Shown: positions 26,264 through 35,092 of the stretch, piece after piece
Layout of the letters: each line of letters opens with the position of its first letter
Position numbering within the stretch: position 1 is the first letter of the stretch
Assembly (NCBI RefSeq): GCF_000427685.1
Contig: NZ_KE386573.1
Span: 2,464,938 to 2,528,937 of the forward strand
Direction of reading: 5' to 3'
Origin: Haloplanus natans DSM 17983
GTDB taxonomy: Archaea; Halobacteriota; Halobacteria; Halobacteriales; Haloferacaceae
Length of the DNA stretch: 64,000 nt
Notes under the pieces: model-generated
Database searches by the model: none
What the model was told of the DNA's origin: nothing
What the model saw: only the letters and a program-made list of their open reading frames with translations
Made by a program: the position numbers and the translations under genes

Positions 26264-27194
26264 CCGTCCGACCCCTCCGTTCGGTTCCGGCGCCCGCGCA
26301 ACCAGTCGCCGACGACGCGCTCGGTCGCCGGCGACGCGAGGACGACGCTCGCGAGGATACCGCCCCGCCGACTGCGATAGCCGGCGTGAGCGGCTCGCTC
26401 AGGAGGACGATTCCGAGGACGACCGTCGTCAGCGGCTCGCTCGTGCTGACGATGCTGGCCGTGCTGGCCGGGATGCGCGCCAAACCGGCGGTGAACAGGA
26501 TCATCGGGAACAGCGTCCCGACGACGGTGATGCCGGCGATCAGGCCCCAGTCGGCCGGCGCCGTCGGCACGGTGAGCGTCCCCGTCCCGACCCCGTACAG
26601 CAGGACGGCGGCCGTCACGCCGAGAAAGACGTACGCGGCGTGGACGAGCGGGCGAACCGTCGCCACCATGACGCGGGTGCCGATCGAGTAGACCGTGTAG
26701 GCGAGCGACGCGACGCCGACGAGGAGGAATCCGGGGAGGCCGAACGCCACGCCGCCGCCCGCGACGAGCGCGACCCCGCCGAGTCCGGCGGCCAGCGCAA
26801 GCGTCTTCGGAACCGTCACCGATTCGTCGAGCGTGACCGCCGAGACGAGCGTCACCTGTACCGGGTAGGTGAAGAGCACGAGCGTCGCGACGCCGGCCGA
26901 CAGCCACGCCAGGCTCTCGAAGTAGGCAATCGACATGAGACCGTAGACGAGGCCGAGGCCGAGTTCGGCGGCGAGCGTCCGGGGGGCGAGGCGAACCTCG
27001 TACCCCCGGCGGGCGAGATAGCCCCAGAGAATCGCCGTCGCGGCGAGAAAGCGGCCGCCGAGAAGGGTCGCCGTCGACAGCCCGACGGCGCGGGCGAGTT
27101 CGCCGAAGATGCCCAGGGTCCCGAAGAGGGCCGCACCGGCGACGACGAGGGCGACGCCGGTGCCCGTGCCGGCGTCGGGGGGTCGTCCGTCCAT
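26260..27194 (-). pseudogene. EamA/DMT-family transporter, frameshifted near the 3' end
   Basis: ATG 27194 opens a ten-helix drug/metabolite transporter with two EamA repeats: GVALVVAGAALFGTLGIFGELAR... and, after about residue 155, GLPGFLLVGVASLAYTVYSIGTR...STASIVSTSEPLTTVVLGIVLLSEPLTPAIAVGGAV. At about 26358-26362 the frame breaks. The expected last helix and tail (ILASVVLASPATERVVGDWLRGRRNR) continue one frame over to TGA at 26260-26262. One inserted base restores a 311-residue protein. Left unrepaired, the frame runs on into Arg/Ser-rich nonsense through the next gene. Substrate unknown. A TATA-like gtaattaaac lies near 27250. Confidence 0.75.
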
Positions 27195-27418
27195 ACGCGT
27201 ACCAGTGTCCCCCGCGTCAACTACCTGCCGGATACGAGTGTCGGCCGTTTAATTACGCGGGGACAGCGAAGACACACGTGTGCCGCCGATTCGCCGGGAC
27301 GGGAGCGGCGTCACTCCGAGCGGCTTGCCAGCGGGCCGGCGACGGGGACGGCCCGAGAGCGGCGTCGGCGTCCCAACTTCCGAGGGACATCACTCCCGTT
27401 CGTCCGCCGGCGTTCCGG

Positions 27419-28027
27419 CTAGCGACCAAATCGCCGCTGACGGTTCTGGTAGTCCAGCACGGCCCGCAGATAATCGCGCTTGCGCACGTCCCGCCAGTTC
27501 ACGTCGGTGAAGTAGAGTTCGGAGTAGACGGACTGCCAGATCATGAAATCGGAGAGTCGTTCGGCGCCGGTTTTGATCAACAGATCGGGTTCGTCGGGAA
27601 AGACCAGTCGGCGTTCCACGTCCGCCTCGTCCACGTCCGCGGGGTCGAGGTCGCCGGCCTCGACCTCCTCGGCGAGCGAGCGGACGGCGGCGGCGAACTC
27701 CCCTTTGCCGCCCAGGCCGACGTTGACCTGCACGGGGGCGTCGACGGGCTCGGTGTCGTCGGGGGCGCGGACGGCGACGGGTCGGGGGGCGTCGATGGTC
27801 CGAAGCTCCCGTTCCAGCGTCGGCACCACGGCCTCGTCGAGGACGCTCACCGAGACGGTGGCGCGCTCGGCGCCGTAGTCGAAGGCCCAGCCGAGGACGC
27901 GTTCGAGGCGGTCGTACGCCCCCTGTTCCAGCAGGTCCCGCTCGGTGAGAACGAGGGCGACGTGTGCCGGCGGGTCGGCGGCGTGGAAGCGCTGTCTGAG
28001 CGCGAGATACCGATCGTACAGGCCCAC
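27419..28027 (-). CDS. Non-catalytic-type cis-prenyltransferase homologue (second UppS-like protein)
   Basis: A 202-residue UppS-family protein. The N-terminal strand HVALVLTERDLLEQGAYDRL aligns with HVAIIQDGNRRYARERG of the other homologue but lacks the catalytic Asp and the DGNRR motif. The C-terminal half is well conserved: LLIKTGAERLSDFMIWQSVYSELYFTDVNW, and it ends with NRQRRFGR, which contains the family's R-x-G motif. Loss of the first motif with retention of the last is the pattern of the eukaryotic NgBR/Nus1 subunit and of reported archaeal heteromeric cis-prenyltransferases. It probably partners the uppS product at 24193-25122 (inference). Confidence 0.8.
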   Translation of the reverse strand: MGLYDRYLALRQRFHAADPPAHVALVLTERDLLEQGAYDRLERVLGWAFDYGAERATVSVSVLDEAVVPTLERELRTIDAPRPVAVRAPDDTEPVDAPVQVNVGLGGKGEFAAAVRSLAEEVEAGDLDPADVDEADVERRLVFPDEPDLLIKTGAERLSDFMIWQSVYSELYFTDVNWRDVRKRDYLRAVLDYQNRQRRFGR

Positions 28028-28134
28028 GGTGAGGGCAGGTGACGCGGGTGCAAAAGCCCACGGATTCGGCCAACTCGGTGACGTGAGCGGGCCGTGTCGG
28101 GACCGTTAAGTGGCCGTCCGAGGTAGCGGAGGGT

Positions 28135-29448
28135 GTGACGTCCACCCTTCGTCGGGCCGGAGGGTTCGCGGCGGTCGGGACGCTCGCGCTCGCCGCCCCG
28201 GAACTCGGGCGGGCGGCCGCCGCCCCCTTCGCCATCGTGGCGCTCCTCGCCGCGTTCGTCGTCGACGAGGGGCCGGTGTTCGAACTCTTCGCCCGGCCAC
28301 AGGACCGGCGCGACGGCCGACTCAACGGCCTCGCCGGGTTCGCACTCGCCGCGACAGGGCTCGCCGTCCTCGCGACCGCCCCCCGAGAGTCGATGCCGAC
28401 GACCGTCTTCGTCGCGGCGGTTTTCGTCGTCGCCTACGGCAACGTCGGCGCACGCGCCGTCGAGCGACTGTGGAGCGATCCCGGTCGATCGGTCGCCGGC
28501 TTCAGCCTCGCGGCCTTCCTCGCCGCGCTGATCGGTCAGGTGGTCGTCGGGTGGAACCTCGGCGCCGTCCCGTCGCCGGCGGCCGTCGTCTTCCTCGCCG
28601 CCGCTGGCGCCCTCGTCGCCGCGCTCCTGCGGTCGATGCTCTACGAGCGCGACGACCCAATCGTGATGCTCTCGACCGGCCTCCTGCTGTGGCTGTTCGA
28701 CACCATCGGCGTCGAATCCGGGGTGGTGGAGGTGAGCGTCGCGCTCTTCCTGACCGTCGCCCTCGGCTACGTCTCCTACCGGACCGGCACCGCGTCGGTG
28801 CCGGGGATGGTGACCGGCGTCCTCCTGGGCCTGCTCACCATCGTCTTCGGCGGCGTCGGCTGGTTCGCCGTCCTCATCGCCTTCTTCGGCATCGGCGGCC
28901 TCTCCGCGAAGTATCGGTACGAGGAAAAGAGCGAACGCGGCGTCGCCGAGGACAACGAGGGCGCCCGTGGCAGCGGGAACGTCCTAGGGAACGCCGCCGT
29001 TGCCCTCGTTGCCGTCATCGGCTTCGCCGCCAGTACGGGTATGGGCGTCGATCCGGCGCTTTTCCGGTTTGCGTTTACCGGCTCGCTCGCCGCCGCGATG
29101 AGCGATACGCTCTCCAGCGAAATCGGCGTCCTCTTCGACCGTCCACGCCTCATCACGACGCTCGAACACGTCGACCCCGGCACCGACGGCGGGGTCACGT
29201 GGCAGGGCTACGTCATCGGCGTCGTCGGCGCCGGCATCGTCGCCGCCGTCTCCGTCACCATCTTCACGTTCGAGGCGCCGCGACTCGCCGCCCTCGCCAT
29301 CGTCGGCGGCGGCATCGCCGGCATGACCGTCGACAGCGTCCTCGGCGCGACACTGGAGGGCGGCCGCGTCGGCAACCAGACCGTCAACTTCTTCGGGACG
29401 CTCGCCGGGGCCGTCGTCAGCGCGGCGCTCGCGCTCCTCCTGTTGTGA
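28135..29448 (+). CDS. DUF92 / VTE6-like integral membrane protein
   Basis: A 437-residue polytopic protein with about ten hydrophobic helices. The C-terminal half carries the DUF92 signature: SYRTGTASVPGMVTGVLLGLLTIVFGGVGWFAVLIAFFGIGGLSAKYRYEEK, then GSGNVLGNAAVALVAVIGF, AAAMSDTLSSEIG and GMTVDSVLGATLEGG. The plant member VTE6 is a phytyl-phosphate kinase, so a prenyl- or phytyl-phosphate role is possible. It is divergent from the cis-prenyltransferase-like gene, 107 bp away, which supports a lipid context. A TATA-like ccgttaag near 28102-28109 fits a leaderless GTG at 28135. The stop overlaps the next start (GTGA). Confidence 0.82.
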   Translation: MTSTLRRAGGFAAVGTLALAAPELGRAAAAPFAIVALLAAFVVDEGPVFELFARPQDRRDGRLNGLAGFALAATGLAVLATAPRESMPTTVFVAAVFVVAYGNVGARAVERLWSDPGRSVAGFSLAAFLAALIGQVVVGWNLGAVPSPAAVVFLAAAGALVAALLRSMLYERDDPIVMLSTGLLLWLFDTIGVESGVVEVSVALFLTVALGYVSYRTGTASVPGMVTGVLLGLLTIVFGGVGWFAVLIAFFGIGGLSAKYRYEEKSERGVAEDNEGARGSGNVLGNAAVALVAVIGFAASTGMGVDPALFRFAFTGSLAAAMSDTLSSEIGVLFDRPRLITTLEHVDPGTDGGVTWQGYVIGVVGAGIVAAVSVTIFTFEAPRLAALAIVGGGIAGMTVDSVLGATLEGGRVGNQTVNFFGTLAGAVVSAALALLLL

Positions 29449-29864
29449 TTCGCGCCGCGACGCCGGCTGACGCCCCGACGCTCGCCCGACTCCAGTCGGT
29501 CCTGCCCGAACCGAGTCCCGACCTCCTCGAGAGCGCCCTCGACGACGGCGCGATGACGCCGGCGACGGCGCTGGTGTCGACGGCCGACGCGGACACGCCC
29601 GTCGCGTACCTCCTCGCCGTCCCCGGCGAGGCTGTCTACGTCGCGGAACTGGTCGTCGCCCCCGACCACCGAAGAGAGGGGCGAGCGCGGGCGCTACTCG
29701 ACGCGTGTGCGGCGCGGGCAGGTCCCGACGCGGCGCTGACAGTCACCGTCGCGCCCGACAACGAGGCGGCGCGGTCGTGTTACCGGGCGTGTGGCTTCGA
29801 GAAAGAGGGGCGCGTTCCCGACTTCTTCGACGACGGCGACGCGGTGCGGTACCGACGCGACTAG
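29445..29864 (+). CDS. GNAT-family N-acetyltransferase
   Basis: A 139-residue acetyltransferase of the RimI-like GNAT fold. VYVAELVVAPDHRREGRARALLDACAARA is motif A, with R-R-E-G-R-A binding the acetyl-CoA pyrophosphate. TVTVAPDNEAARSCYRACGFEKEGRVPDFF is motif B with the catalytic/structural tyrosine. The GTG start at 29445 overlaps the DUF92 stop by 4 bp, so the two are coupled. The acceptor substrate (protein N-terminus or small molecule) cannot be inferred. The stop overlaps the end of the convergent dnaG gene. Confidence 0.82.
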   Translation: MIRAATPADAPTLARLQSVLPEPSPDLLESALDDGAMTPATALVSTADADTPVAYLLAVPGEAVYVAELVVAPDHRREGRARALLDACAARAGPDAALTVTVAPDNEAARSCYRACGFEKEGRVPDFFDDGDAVRYRRD

Positions 29865-31189
29865 TCGGCAGTCGCGAACTGATCGACGGTCCGGACGCGA
29901 ACGTCGACCGGCGTCTTCACCATCTCGCCCGACGAGCGCGAGACGATCTGTTCGATGCCGCGCTGGGCCGCCACGTCGAGGACACGCTGGGTCAACTGGC
30001 CGTCGAGGACGAGCGCGTAGGGGGCCGTCTCCGCGTCGGCCAGGGCGTCGAACGCCTCGCCCGCCGGCACCGTCTCGATGACCTCGAAATCGGCATCGAG
30101 GAGCCGCGCGGACGCCGTCTCATCGTCGATGACGGCGCGGACGTGTTCCCGGAGCGTCGACGGGGCTTCGTCGGCGGCGCCGTTCCGGTCCGCGGACGTG
30201 GTGCCGTCGGCGTCGGCGTCAGCGTCCGGAGCCTCCGTCTCGGCGGCCGCCGTGGCGTCCGCCGCGTCGCCGACGGGAACGGTGGCGGTGGCCGCGATAG
30301 CCTCGCTCGACCGCTCGTCCGTCTCCGTCTCGGTCGACTCCGGCGCCGGCGTCGACTCCGAATCCAGGTCCGGTTCGGCCGAGTCGTCGAAGAGGTCGCC
30401 GTACGGCGTCTTATCCCGGAGTGCGGACATGACCTCGTGTCGTTCGAGGTCCTCGACCGACCGGCCCTCGGGCGCGAAGACGACGTAGTCCACGTCGCCG
30501 ACCTGCGCGAGTTCGCGCAGGATCAGTTCACCGCCACGGTCGCCGTCGAGAAAGGCGGTGACGGTCCGCTCCGCGGAGAGATTCGAGATGGCGTCGGGGA
30601 CGTTCGTCCCTTCGACGCCCACGGCGTTTTTGATGCCGTACTGGAGGAGCGTGAGCACGTCGGCGCGGCCCTCGACGACGATGATGGCGTCGGAGTCGGC
30701 GACGCGCGGCCCCGCGGGGAGACCGTCGAACTCCGTTATATCCTCGATTCGGACGCTCTCGCGCACTTCCTCTAGGATCTTGGAGGAGTCCATGACGCTC
30801 TCGTCGAACGACCCCGCGAGCAGTTCCTTGGCGCGGTCGATCACCTGCCTGCGCTTGGCTTCGCGCACGTCTTCGATGTTCGTCACTTCGACGGAGGCCT
30901 GACAGGGGCCGACGCGGTCGATGGTCTCCAGTGAGGCGGCGAGGATGGCCGTCTCGACCTTGTCGAGGCTGCTGGCGATGGTGATGCGACCGAACGACTG
31001 TCCGTTCTCGCTGTCGATCTGTACGTCTATTCGGCCGACCTTCGAGGACTGCTGGAGGTCCCGAAGATCGAGTTCGTCCCCGAGCAGTCCTTCGGTCTGC
31101 CCGAAGACGGCACCGACCACGTCGCTTCGTTCCACGACGCCGTCGGCCGCGATAGATGCGTGAATGAGGTATTTCGCTGTGTCGTCCAT
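29861..31189 (-). CDS. dnaG: Archaeal DnaG (TOPRIM primase / exosome subunit)
   Basis: A 442-residue archaeal DnaG. ATG 31189 gives the conserved N-terminus MDDTAKYLIHASIAADGVVERSDVVGAVFGQTEGLL. The TOPRIM domain follows: AIIVVEGRADVLTLLQYGIKNAVGVEGTNVP (catalytic Glu), then TAFLDGDRGGELILRELAQVGDVDYV (DxD). A low-complexity acidic linker (~residues 270-350) separates the C-terminal domain. Archaeal DnaG is also a component of the RNA exosome. The gene has a TATA-like box at about 31252-31262 and a 5' leader with an inverted repeat CCCCTCGTAGGGG (31197-31209) just upstream of the start. The linker composition is unlike the rest of the protein. Confidence 0.92.
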   Translation of the reverse strand: MDDTAKYLIHASIAADGVVERSDVVGAVFGQTEGLLGDELDLRDLQQSSKVGRIDVQIDSENGQSFGRITIASSLDKVETAILAASLETIDRVGPCQASVEVTNIEDVREAKRRQVIDRAKELLAGSFDESVMDSSKILEEVRESVRIEDITEFDGLPAGPRVADSDAIIVVEGRADVLTLLQYGIKNAVGVEGTNVPDAISNLSAERTVTAFLDGDRGGELILRELAQVGDVDYVVFAPEGRSVEDLERHEVMSALRDKTPYGDLFDDSAEPDLDSESTPAPESTETETDERSSEAIAATATVPVGDAADATAAAETEAPDADADADGTTSADRNGAADEAPSTLREHVRAVIDDETASARLLDADFEVIETVPAGEAFDALADAETAPYALVLDGQLTQRVLDVAAQRGIEQIVSRSSGEMVKTPVDVRVRTVDQFATAD

Positions 31190-31347
31190 TGATGATCCCC
31201 TCGTAGGGGTGATGATGGTGATGACGGGTCTACGGGGCGACCCATGTACGCCTATATACTTTTCGGGCGCGCGTAAAATACCTGTCGTACCGATCGGGGT
31301 CCGCGTTCGCACCAACGGTTATGTGAGCGACTGTCGAAAGGCAGGTA

Positions 31348-32166
31348 ATGGCACACATCGAGCGACTGCAGGTGTTTCCCGTCAAAGGGCTCGACGGGGT
31401 CGAGGTGGAGACGATCGGGATCAGCGACGCCGGTACGGCCGCGGGCGACCGGGAGTACGCCATGTGCGACCCCGACGCAGGTCGCATCGAGACGGGTGAG
31501 GATATGCTGACTCTCGCGTACAACGGCAAGCAGACCGACCGCCTCCACGACGTGCGGACGGCGTTCGACGCCGGGACACACACCCTGACCGTCGAACCGA
31601 AAGACGGCGGCGAGCGACGGTCGTTCGATCTCTCGACCGACGAGGGGCGCGCCGACGCGGGTGTCTGGCTCGGCGACTTCATCGACGACCCGGTCGACCT
31701 GCGCCGGCGCGAACCGCCGTCGTTCGTCGACCGGCCCGACGCCGGCCCCTCGGTGATCAGCACGGCCACCCTGGAGGAAGTCGCGTCCTGGTTCGACGAC
31801 ATGACCGTCGACGGCGCCCGGCGGCGCCTCCGGGCCAACGTCGAAGTCGGCGGCGTCCCCGCGTTCTGGGAGGATCGGTTCGTGGGAACCGACGTCCCCG
31901 GGTTCGCCGTCGGGGAGGACGCCGTCCGGTTCGAGGGCGACGAGCCCTGTGCCCGGTGTGTCGTCCCCAGTCGCGATCCGGAGACGGGGGACCCGTTCCC
32001 CGAGTTCCGGCAGCGATTCGTCGAGCGCCGCGAAGCGACGTTCCCCGAGTGGGCGGATCGGGACGCGTTCGAGCATCTCTACACCGTGATGCTCATCTCG
32101 CGGGTGCCCGAGGCGTCGCGGGGCCGGGCGATATCGGTCGGGGACGCGGTGACCGTGCCGGAATAA
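31348..32166 (+). CDS. MOSC-domain protein (MOSC N-terminal beta-barrel type)
   Basis: A 272-residue protein. The N-terminal domain is IERLQVFPVKGLDGVEVETIGISDAGTAAGDREYAMCD, the typical MOSC_N beta-barrel. The C-terminal MOSC domain contains RLRANVEVGGVPAFWEDRFVG and the conserved cysteine motif EPCARCVVPSRDPETGDP that binds molybdenum cofactor or transfers sulfur in mARC- and YcbX-like proteins. A TATA-like ggttatg around 31317-31323 fits a leaderless ATG. An oxidoreductase or Moco-sulfurase-like role is likely. The electron partner is not adjacent. Confidence 0.85.
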   Translation: MAHIERLQVFPVKGLDGVEVETIGISDAGTAAGDREYAMCDPDAGRIETGEDMLTLAYNGKQTDRLHDVRTAFDAGTHTLTVEPKDGGERRSFDLSTDEGRADAGVWLGDFIDDPVDLRRREPPSFVDRPDAGPSVISTATLEEVASWFDDMTVDGARRRLRANVEVGGVPAFWEDRFVGTDVPGFAVGEDAVRFEGDEPCARCVVPSRDPETGDPFPEFRQRFVERREATFPEWADRDAFEHLYTVMLISRVPEASRGRAISVGDAVTVPE

Positions 32167-32218
32167 CAACGGTCGGAAGACTGGTACTTTATATAAACAC
32201 CCGCCCCACGTACCGCAT

Positions 32219-33139
32219 ATGCAGACCCACATCGTTCCGGTCGGGTTCGACTACGACCGGCTGATCGCGCCGCTGATCCGCGACCAGTTCGACGTGGATC
32301 GGGTGATCCTGCTCGAAGGCGCCGTGGGAAGCGAGGCCAACGTCGAGTACTCGCGGAACATCTCGGCCAAACTGGAGCAGGACTTCCGCAACCTGCTCGG
32401 CGCCGAGACGTGCCGTGTCGTCATCGCGGACGTATACGACTACGACGCCGCCTTCGAGGATGCGTACGACCTCATCAACGACGAGTTGGACGCCGGCGCG
32501 CCGGACGGCGAGGTGTGGGTCAACGTGAGTTCGATGCCCCGGCCAGTGAGTTTCGCCTTCGCCACCGCCGCCCACTCCATCACGCTCGAACGGCAGGCCG
32601 ACCGTGACCGCATCCACACCTACTACACCGCCCCGGAGAAGTATCTGGAGACGGAGCTCGCGGAGGAGTTGCGCGCGAACCGCGACCTGTTGGCGGCCCT
32701 CCTCGAGGACGGGGCGGTGGAGGACGAGCGGATCACCGAGCGCCTCGACGGGACGACCGAACTGCTCGACGAGTTCGACGAGCGCGGCACCACCATCGGC
32801 GCCAAGCGAATCGGCGACAACCACATCGTCGAACTCCCGGTCGCCTCCTTCTCGAACGTCAAACCCTTCGAGGAGGTGATCCTGTTCGAACTCGGCGAAC
32901 ACGGCGAGTTCGAGTCGGTGTCGGAACTCGCGGAGGCGCTCGCGGCCGAACTCGGCGAGGAGTACACCGACAGCTTCCGGTCGAAAGTTATCTACAACGT
33001 CGACCGCCTGGGTCCCGGCGGCAAGGGGTACATCGAGCAGGAAGAACACGGCAAGTCCTACCGGACGCGGCTCTCCCGCATCGGCGAACTCTGGGTGCGC
33101 GCCCACGCCGACCGGGAGGACGTGCCGGTGCGCGAGTAG
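32219..33139 (+). CDS. HFX_2341-family (DUF6293) CARF-like regulator
   Basis: A 306-residue protein. The N-terminal ~150 residues read as a Rossmann-like sensor with HIVPVGFDYDRLIAPLIRDQFDVDRVILLEG and the motif VWVNVSSMPRPVSFAFATAAHSI, reminiscent of the nucleotide-binding loop of CARF (Csa3-type) domains. The C-terminal ~90 residues form a winged helix (FEEVILFELGEHGEFESVSELAEALAAELG...SKVIYNVDRL). I associate it with the haloarchaeal HFX_2341 transcriptional-regulator family. A strong TATA box (ctttatataaac, about 32187-32198) lies about 27 bases before the ATG, predicting a leaderless, well-expressed message. Ligand and targets are unknown. Confidence 0.78.
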   Translation: MQTHIVPVGFDYDRLIAPLIRDQFDVDRVILLEGAVGSEANVEYSRNISAKLEQDFRNLLGAETCRVVIADVYDYDAAFEDAYDLINDELDAGAPDGEVWVNVSSMPRPVSFAFATAAHSITLERQADRDRIHTYYTAPEKYLETELAEELRANRDLLAALLEDGAVEDERITERLDGTTELLDEFDERGTTIGAKRIGDNHIVELPVASFSNVKPFEEVILFELGEHGEFESVSELAEALAAELGEEYTDSFRSKVIYNVDRLGPGGKGYIEQEEHGKSYRTRLSRIGELWVRAHADREDVPVRE

Positions 33140-33143
33140 CGCG

Positions 33144-34190
33144 TTAAAACGTCAGCCCGCGGGCGTCGTCGCTCGGCACCAGCGGACTCCCCGGCAGGTC
33201 GTCGGGAAGGGTGGGGAGGTTGTAGCCGCCGGGCGCCACGTCGTTCGGCGCGTCGGGGTAGAACGTCGCCGCGAGCGTCTGGATGTGGTCACGACCCACA
33301 CCGAGTTCGAACTGGCCGCCGCCGTACAGCGCCATATCGTGCTCCCGAGCGTACTCGATCGTCTCCAACACGGATTCGACGGTCCCGAAACGCGAGGGCT
33401 TGATGTTGAGCCACTGTGGCTCGAACGGGCGGTCACGCACGCTCTCGGCGCCCGTGATCGGGGCGTCCCAGGAGACACGCTCGCGCGCCGATTCGACGAT
33501 TTCGCGCGTCTCGTCGGTCACCGCGGGGTCCTCGATCACCGCGTCCGGGAACCCCTCGATCACCCGCTCGTAGAGGGCGGGGTCGGGCGGCTGATCCACC
33601 GTCGTCCCGACGTAGTGGCCCTTCAGGTCGAGGAGGCGGACGGCGCCGGTGTCGGCGAGGGCGGCGACGAGGTCGGCGTCCCAGTCGCTCGTCGGGTCGA
33701 GTTTCAGGCCGAGGTCGGGATGGTGATCGAGGATCGCCGCCACCCGATCGATCGTCGGCGGGTCGCCGAGGCGGGTGCTGACGACGAAATTCAGGGGGTC
33801 GCGCTCCCGGCCCAGCGCCGACGCGAAGTCGGTGTCGGCCTGCCGGAGCGCGAGGTCGAGTGCCGCGCTCTCGATCCCCCAGCGTCGGTAGTGGTGCGCC
33901 GAGGGCTGTCCCGGCTCTTTCGTCGGGAAGAGCGCCACGTCGTCGAGGGCGGCCGAGAACTCGTCGAAGGTGAACTCGCCGGTCGGGACGAGCGCGTCGA
34001 GTTCGGCGAGGGCGTCGTGATCTTCGGTGTCGTAGGTCACGTCCTCCCCGCGGCCAACCGTCCCGTCGCCGTGGAGTTCGAAGACGGTCGTCGCACGGAC
34101 GAACCCGCTGGAGGTGTCACGTTCGTGGCGGGTGCGCGATTCGCGGTCGATCCGAAGCGGGAGGTCGGCGAGGGCGTCGTAGAGAGCCAT
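33144..34190 (-). CDS. Enolase-superfamily-like protein
   Basis: A 348-residue protein with ATG at 34190. Features of a muconate-lactonizing / mandelate-racemase barrel can be traced: an N-terminal capping region (RATTVFELHGDGTVGRGEDVTY), LGLKLDPTSDWD, LLDLKGHYVGT, AVIEDPAVTDE and QWLNIKPSRFGTVESVLETIEYA. Canonical acid residues are only partly recognisable (D in LKLDP, D in LLDLK, ED in IEDPAV), so catalytic competence is uncertain. It is best described as an enolase-like domain protein. It is convergent with the HFX_2341 regulator gene, 4 bp apart. Confidence 0.72.
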   Translation of the reverse strand: MALYDALADLPLRIDRESRTRHERDTSSGFVRATTVFELHGDGTVGRGEDVTYDTEDHDALAELDALVPTGEFTFDEFSAALDDVALFPTKEPGQPSAHHYRRWGIESAALDLALRQADTDFASALGRERDPLNFVVSTRLGDPPTIDRVAAILDHHPDLGLKLDPTSDWDADLVAALADTGAVRLLDLKGHYVGTTVDQPPDPALYERVIEGFPDAVIEDPAVTDETREIVESARERVSWDAPITGAESVRDRPFEPQWLNIKPSRFGTVESVLETIEYAREHDMALYGGGQFELGVGRDHIQTLAATFYPDAPNDVAPGGYNLPTLPDDLPGSPLVPSDDARGLTF

Positions 34191-34270
34191 ACCGTCGGAA
34201 CGGGCGCCAGCGAAATAACGGTGCGCCAGGTACGCTGGGTGACCCAGCGTCGACGGGTCGCCTGACGCGG

Positions 34271-35020
34271 CTACTCGCGGCGGCCGGCACCGGATTCCAG
34301 TTTCTTCACTCGCGTCGCGAGCGTCAGGAAGGTGGCGGTGAGCGTCAGGACGACGGCGAAAGCGGCGGCGAGTTCGTGGGTCGGCGAGAGGTGGGTGATC
34401 GCCCCGTCGACGATTCGCTGGCCGGGGAGGAGGGTGTGGTGGGGCGTGCCGAGAACGGGCACGAAGTAGTCGACCAGATCGTTCAGACCGTACCACGCGA
34501 CGGCGACGGCGACGGCGCCGACGGGGAAGTCGCTGTAGCGGTGGATCAGGAACGCCTCGACGACCATCATCAGATGACTCCCGAGGAGGAAGGCGTACAT
34601 GGGCACCGGCGTGGTCGCGAGGAAGCCGTCGGCGAATGCGACGAGGACGAAGGGCGTCCAGAATCCGAGTTTCCAGCAGCCGAAGAAGGCCAGCGCGTTC
34701 ACGATGTCGTTCGAGCGGCCCAGTTTCCAGAGAGCGAGCGACAGCGCAATAAACAGCGTGGCGACGGGACTGTCCGGGACGAGCGGCCAGATTGCGACTG
34801 GTTCGGCCGCGAACTGGAAGCGGTAGTACCAGAAGCCGAAGGCGGTGCCGACGAGGTTGACCCCGACGACGGCCCACGCGAGCGAGAGGCCGAGGTTCTC
34901 GACGGATCTGGGGAGGGGAGCGAGCCACCGTGGGAGCGAGTCGGGCGCGGGGAGGCCAGTCCCGTCGACGAGGGTGACGAGGCGTCGGAGCGCGGACTCG
35001 GATTCCGACCCGGAACTCAT
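34271..35020 (-). CDS. DUF1405 (YpjA-like) integral membrane protein
   Basis: A 249-residue membrane protein with about seven helices. NLVGTAFGFWYYRFQFAAEPVAIWPLVPDSPVATLFIALSLALWKLGR is the diagnostic DUF1405 pattern (G-F-x-W-Y...P-x-x-x-W-P-x-V-P-D-S-P). HLMMVVEAFLIH and AWYGLNDLVDYFVPVLGTPHHTLLP follow. ATG 35020 is preferred, since the upstream extension is not protein-like. Function is unknown in all organisms as far as I know. It is transcribed divergently from pdxS. Confidence 0.82.
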   Translation of the reverse strand: MSSGSESESALRRLVTLVDGTGLPAPDSLPRWLAPLPRSVENLGLSLAWAVVGVNLVGTAFGFWYYRFQFAAEPVAIWPLVPDSPVATLFIALSLALWKLGRSNDIVNALAFFGCWKLGFWTPFVLVAFADGFLATTPVPMYAFLLGSHLMMVVEAFLIHRYSDFPVGAVAVAVAWYGLNDLVDYFVPVLGTPHHTLLPGQRIVDGAITHLSPTHELAAAFAVVLTLTATFLTLATRVKKLESGAGRRE

Positions 35021-35092
35021 TGTCGACCCGAGGGAGCGGCCCGGTAAATCGGTGACGGTGGTGGCGGACGGCAACATCTACCGAAAGCCCGT

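Noticed and set aside
25986-27194. EamA transporter fused to a 100-residue Arg/Ser-rich tail
   Set aside because: The tail results from a one-base deletion; the expected last helix continues in another frame and a separate overlapping gene follows.
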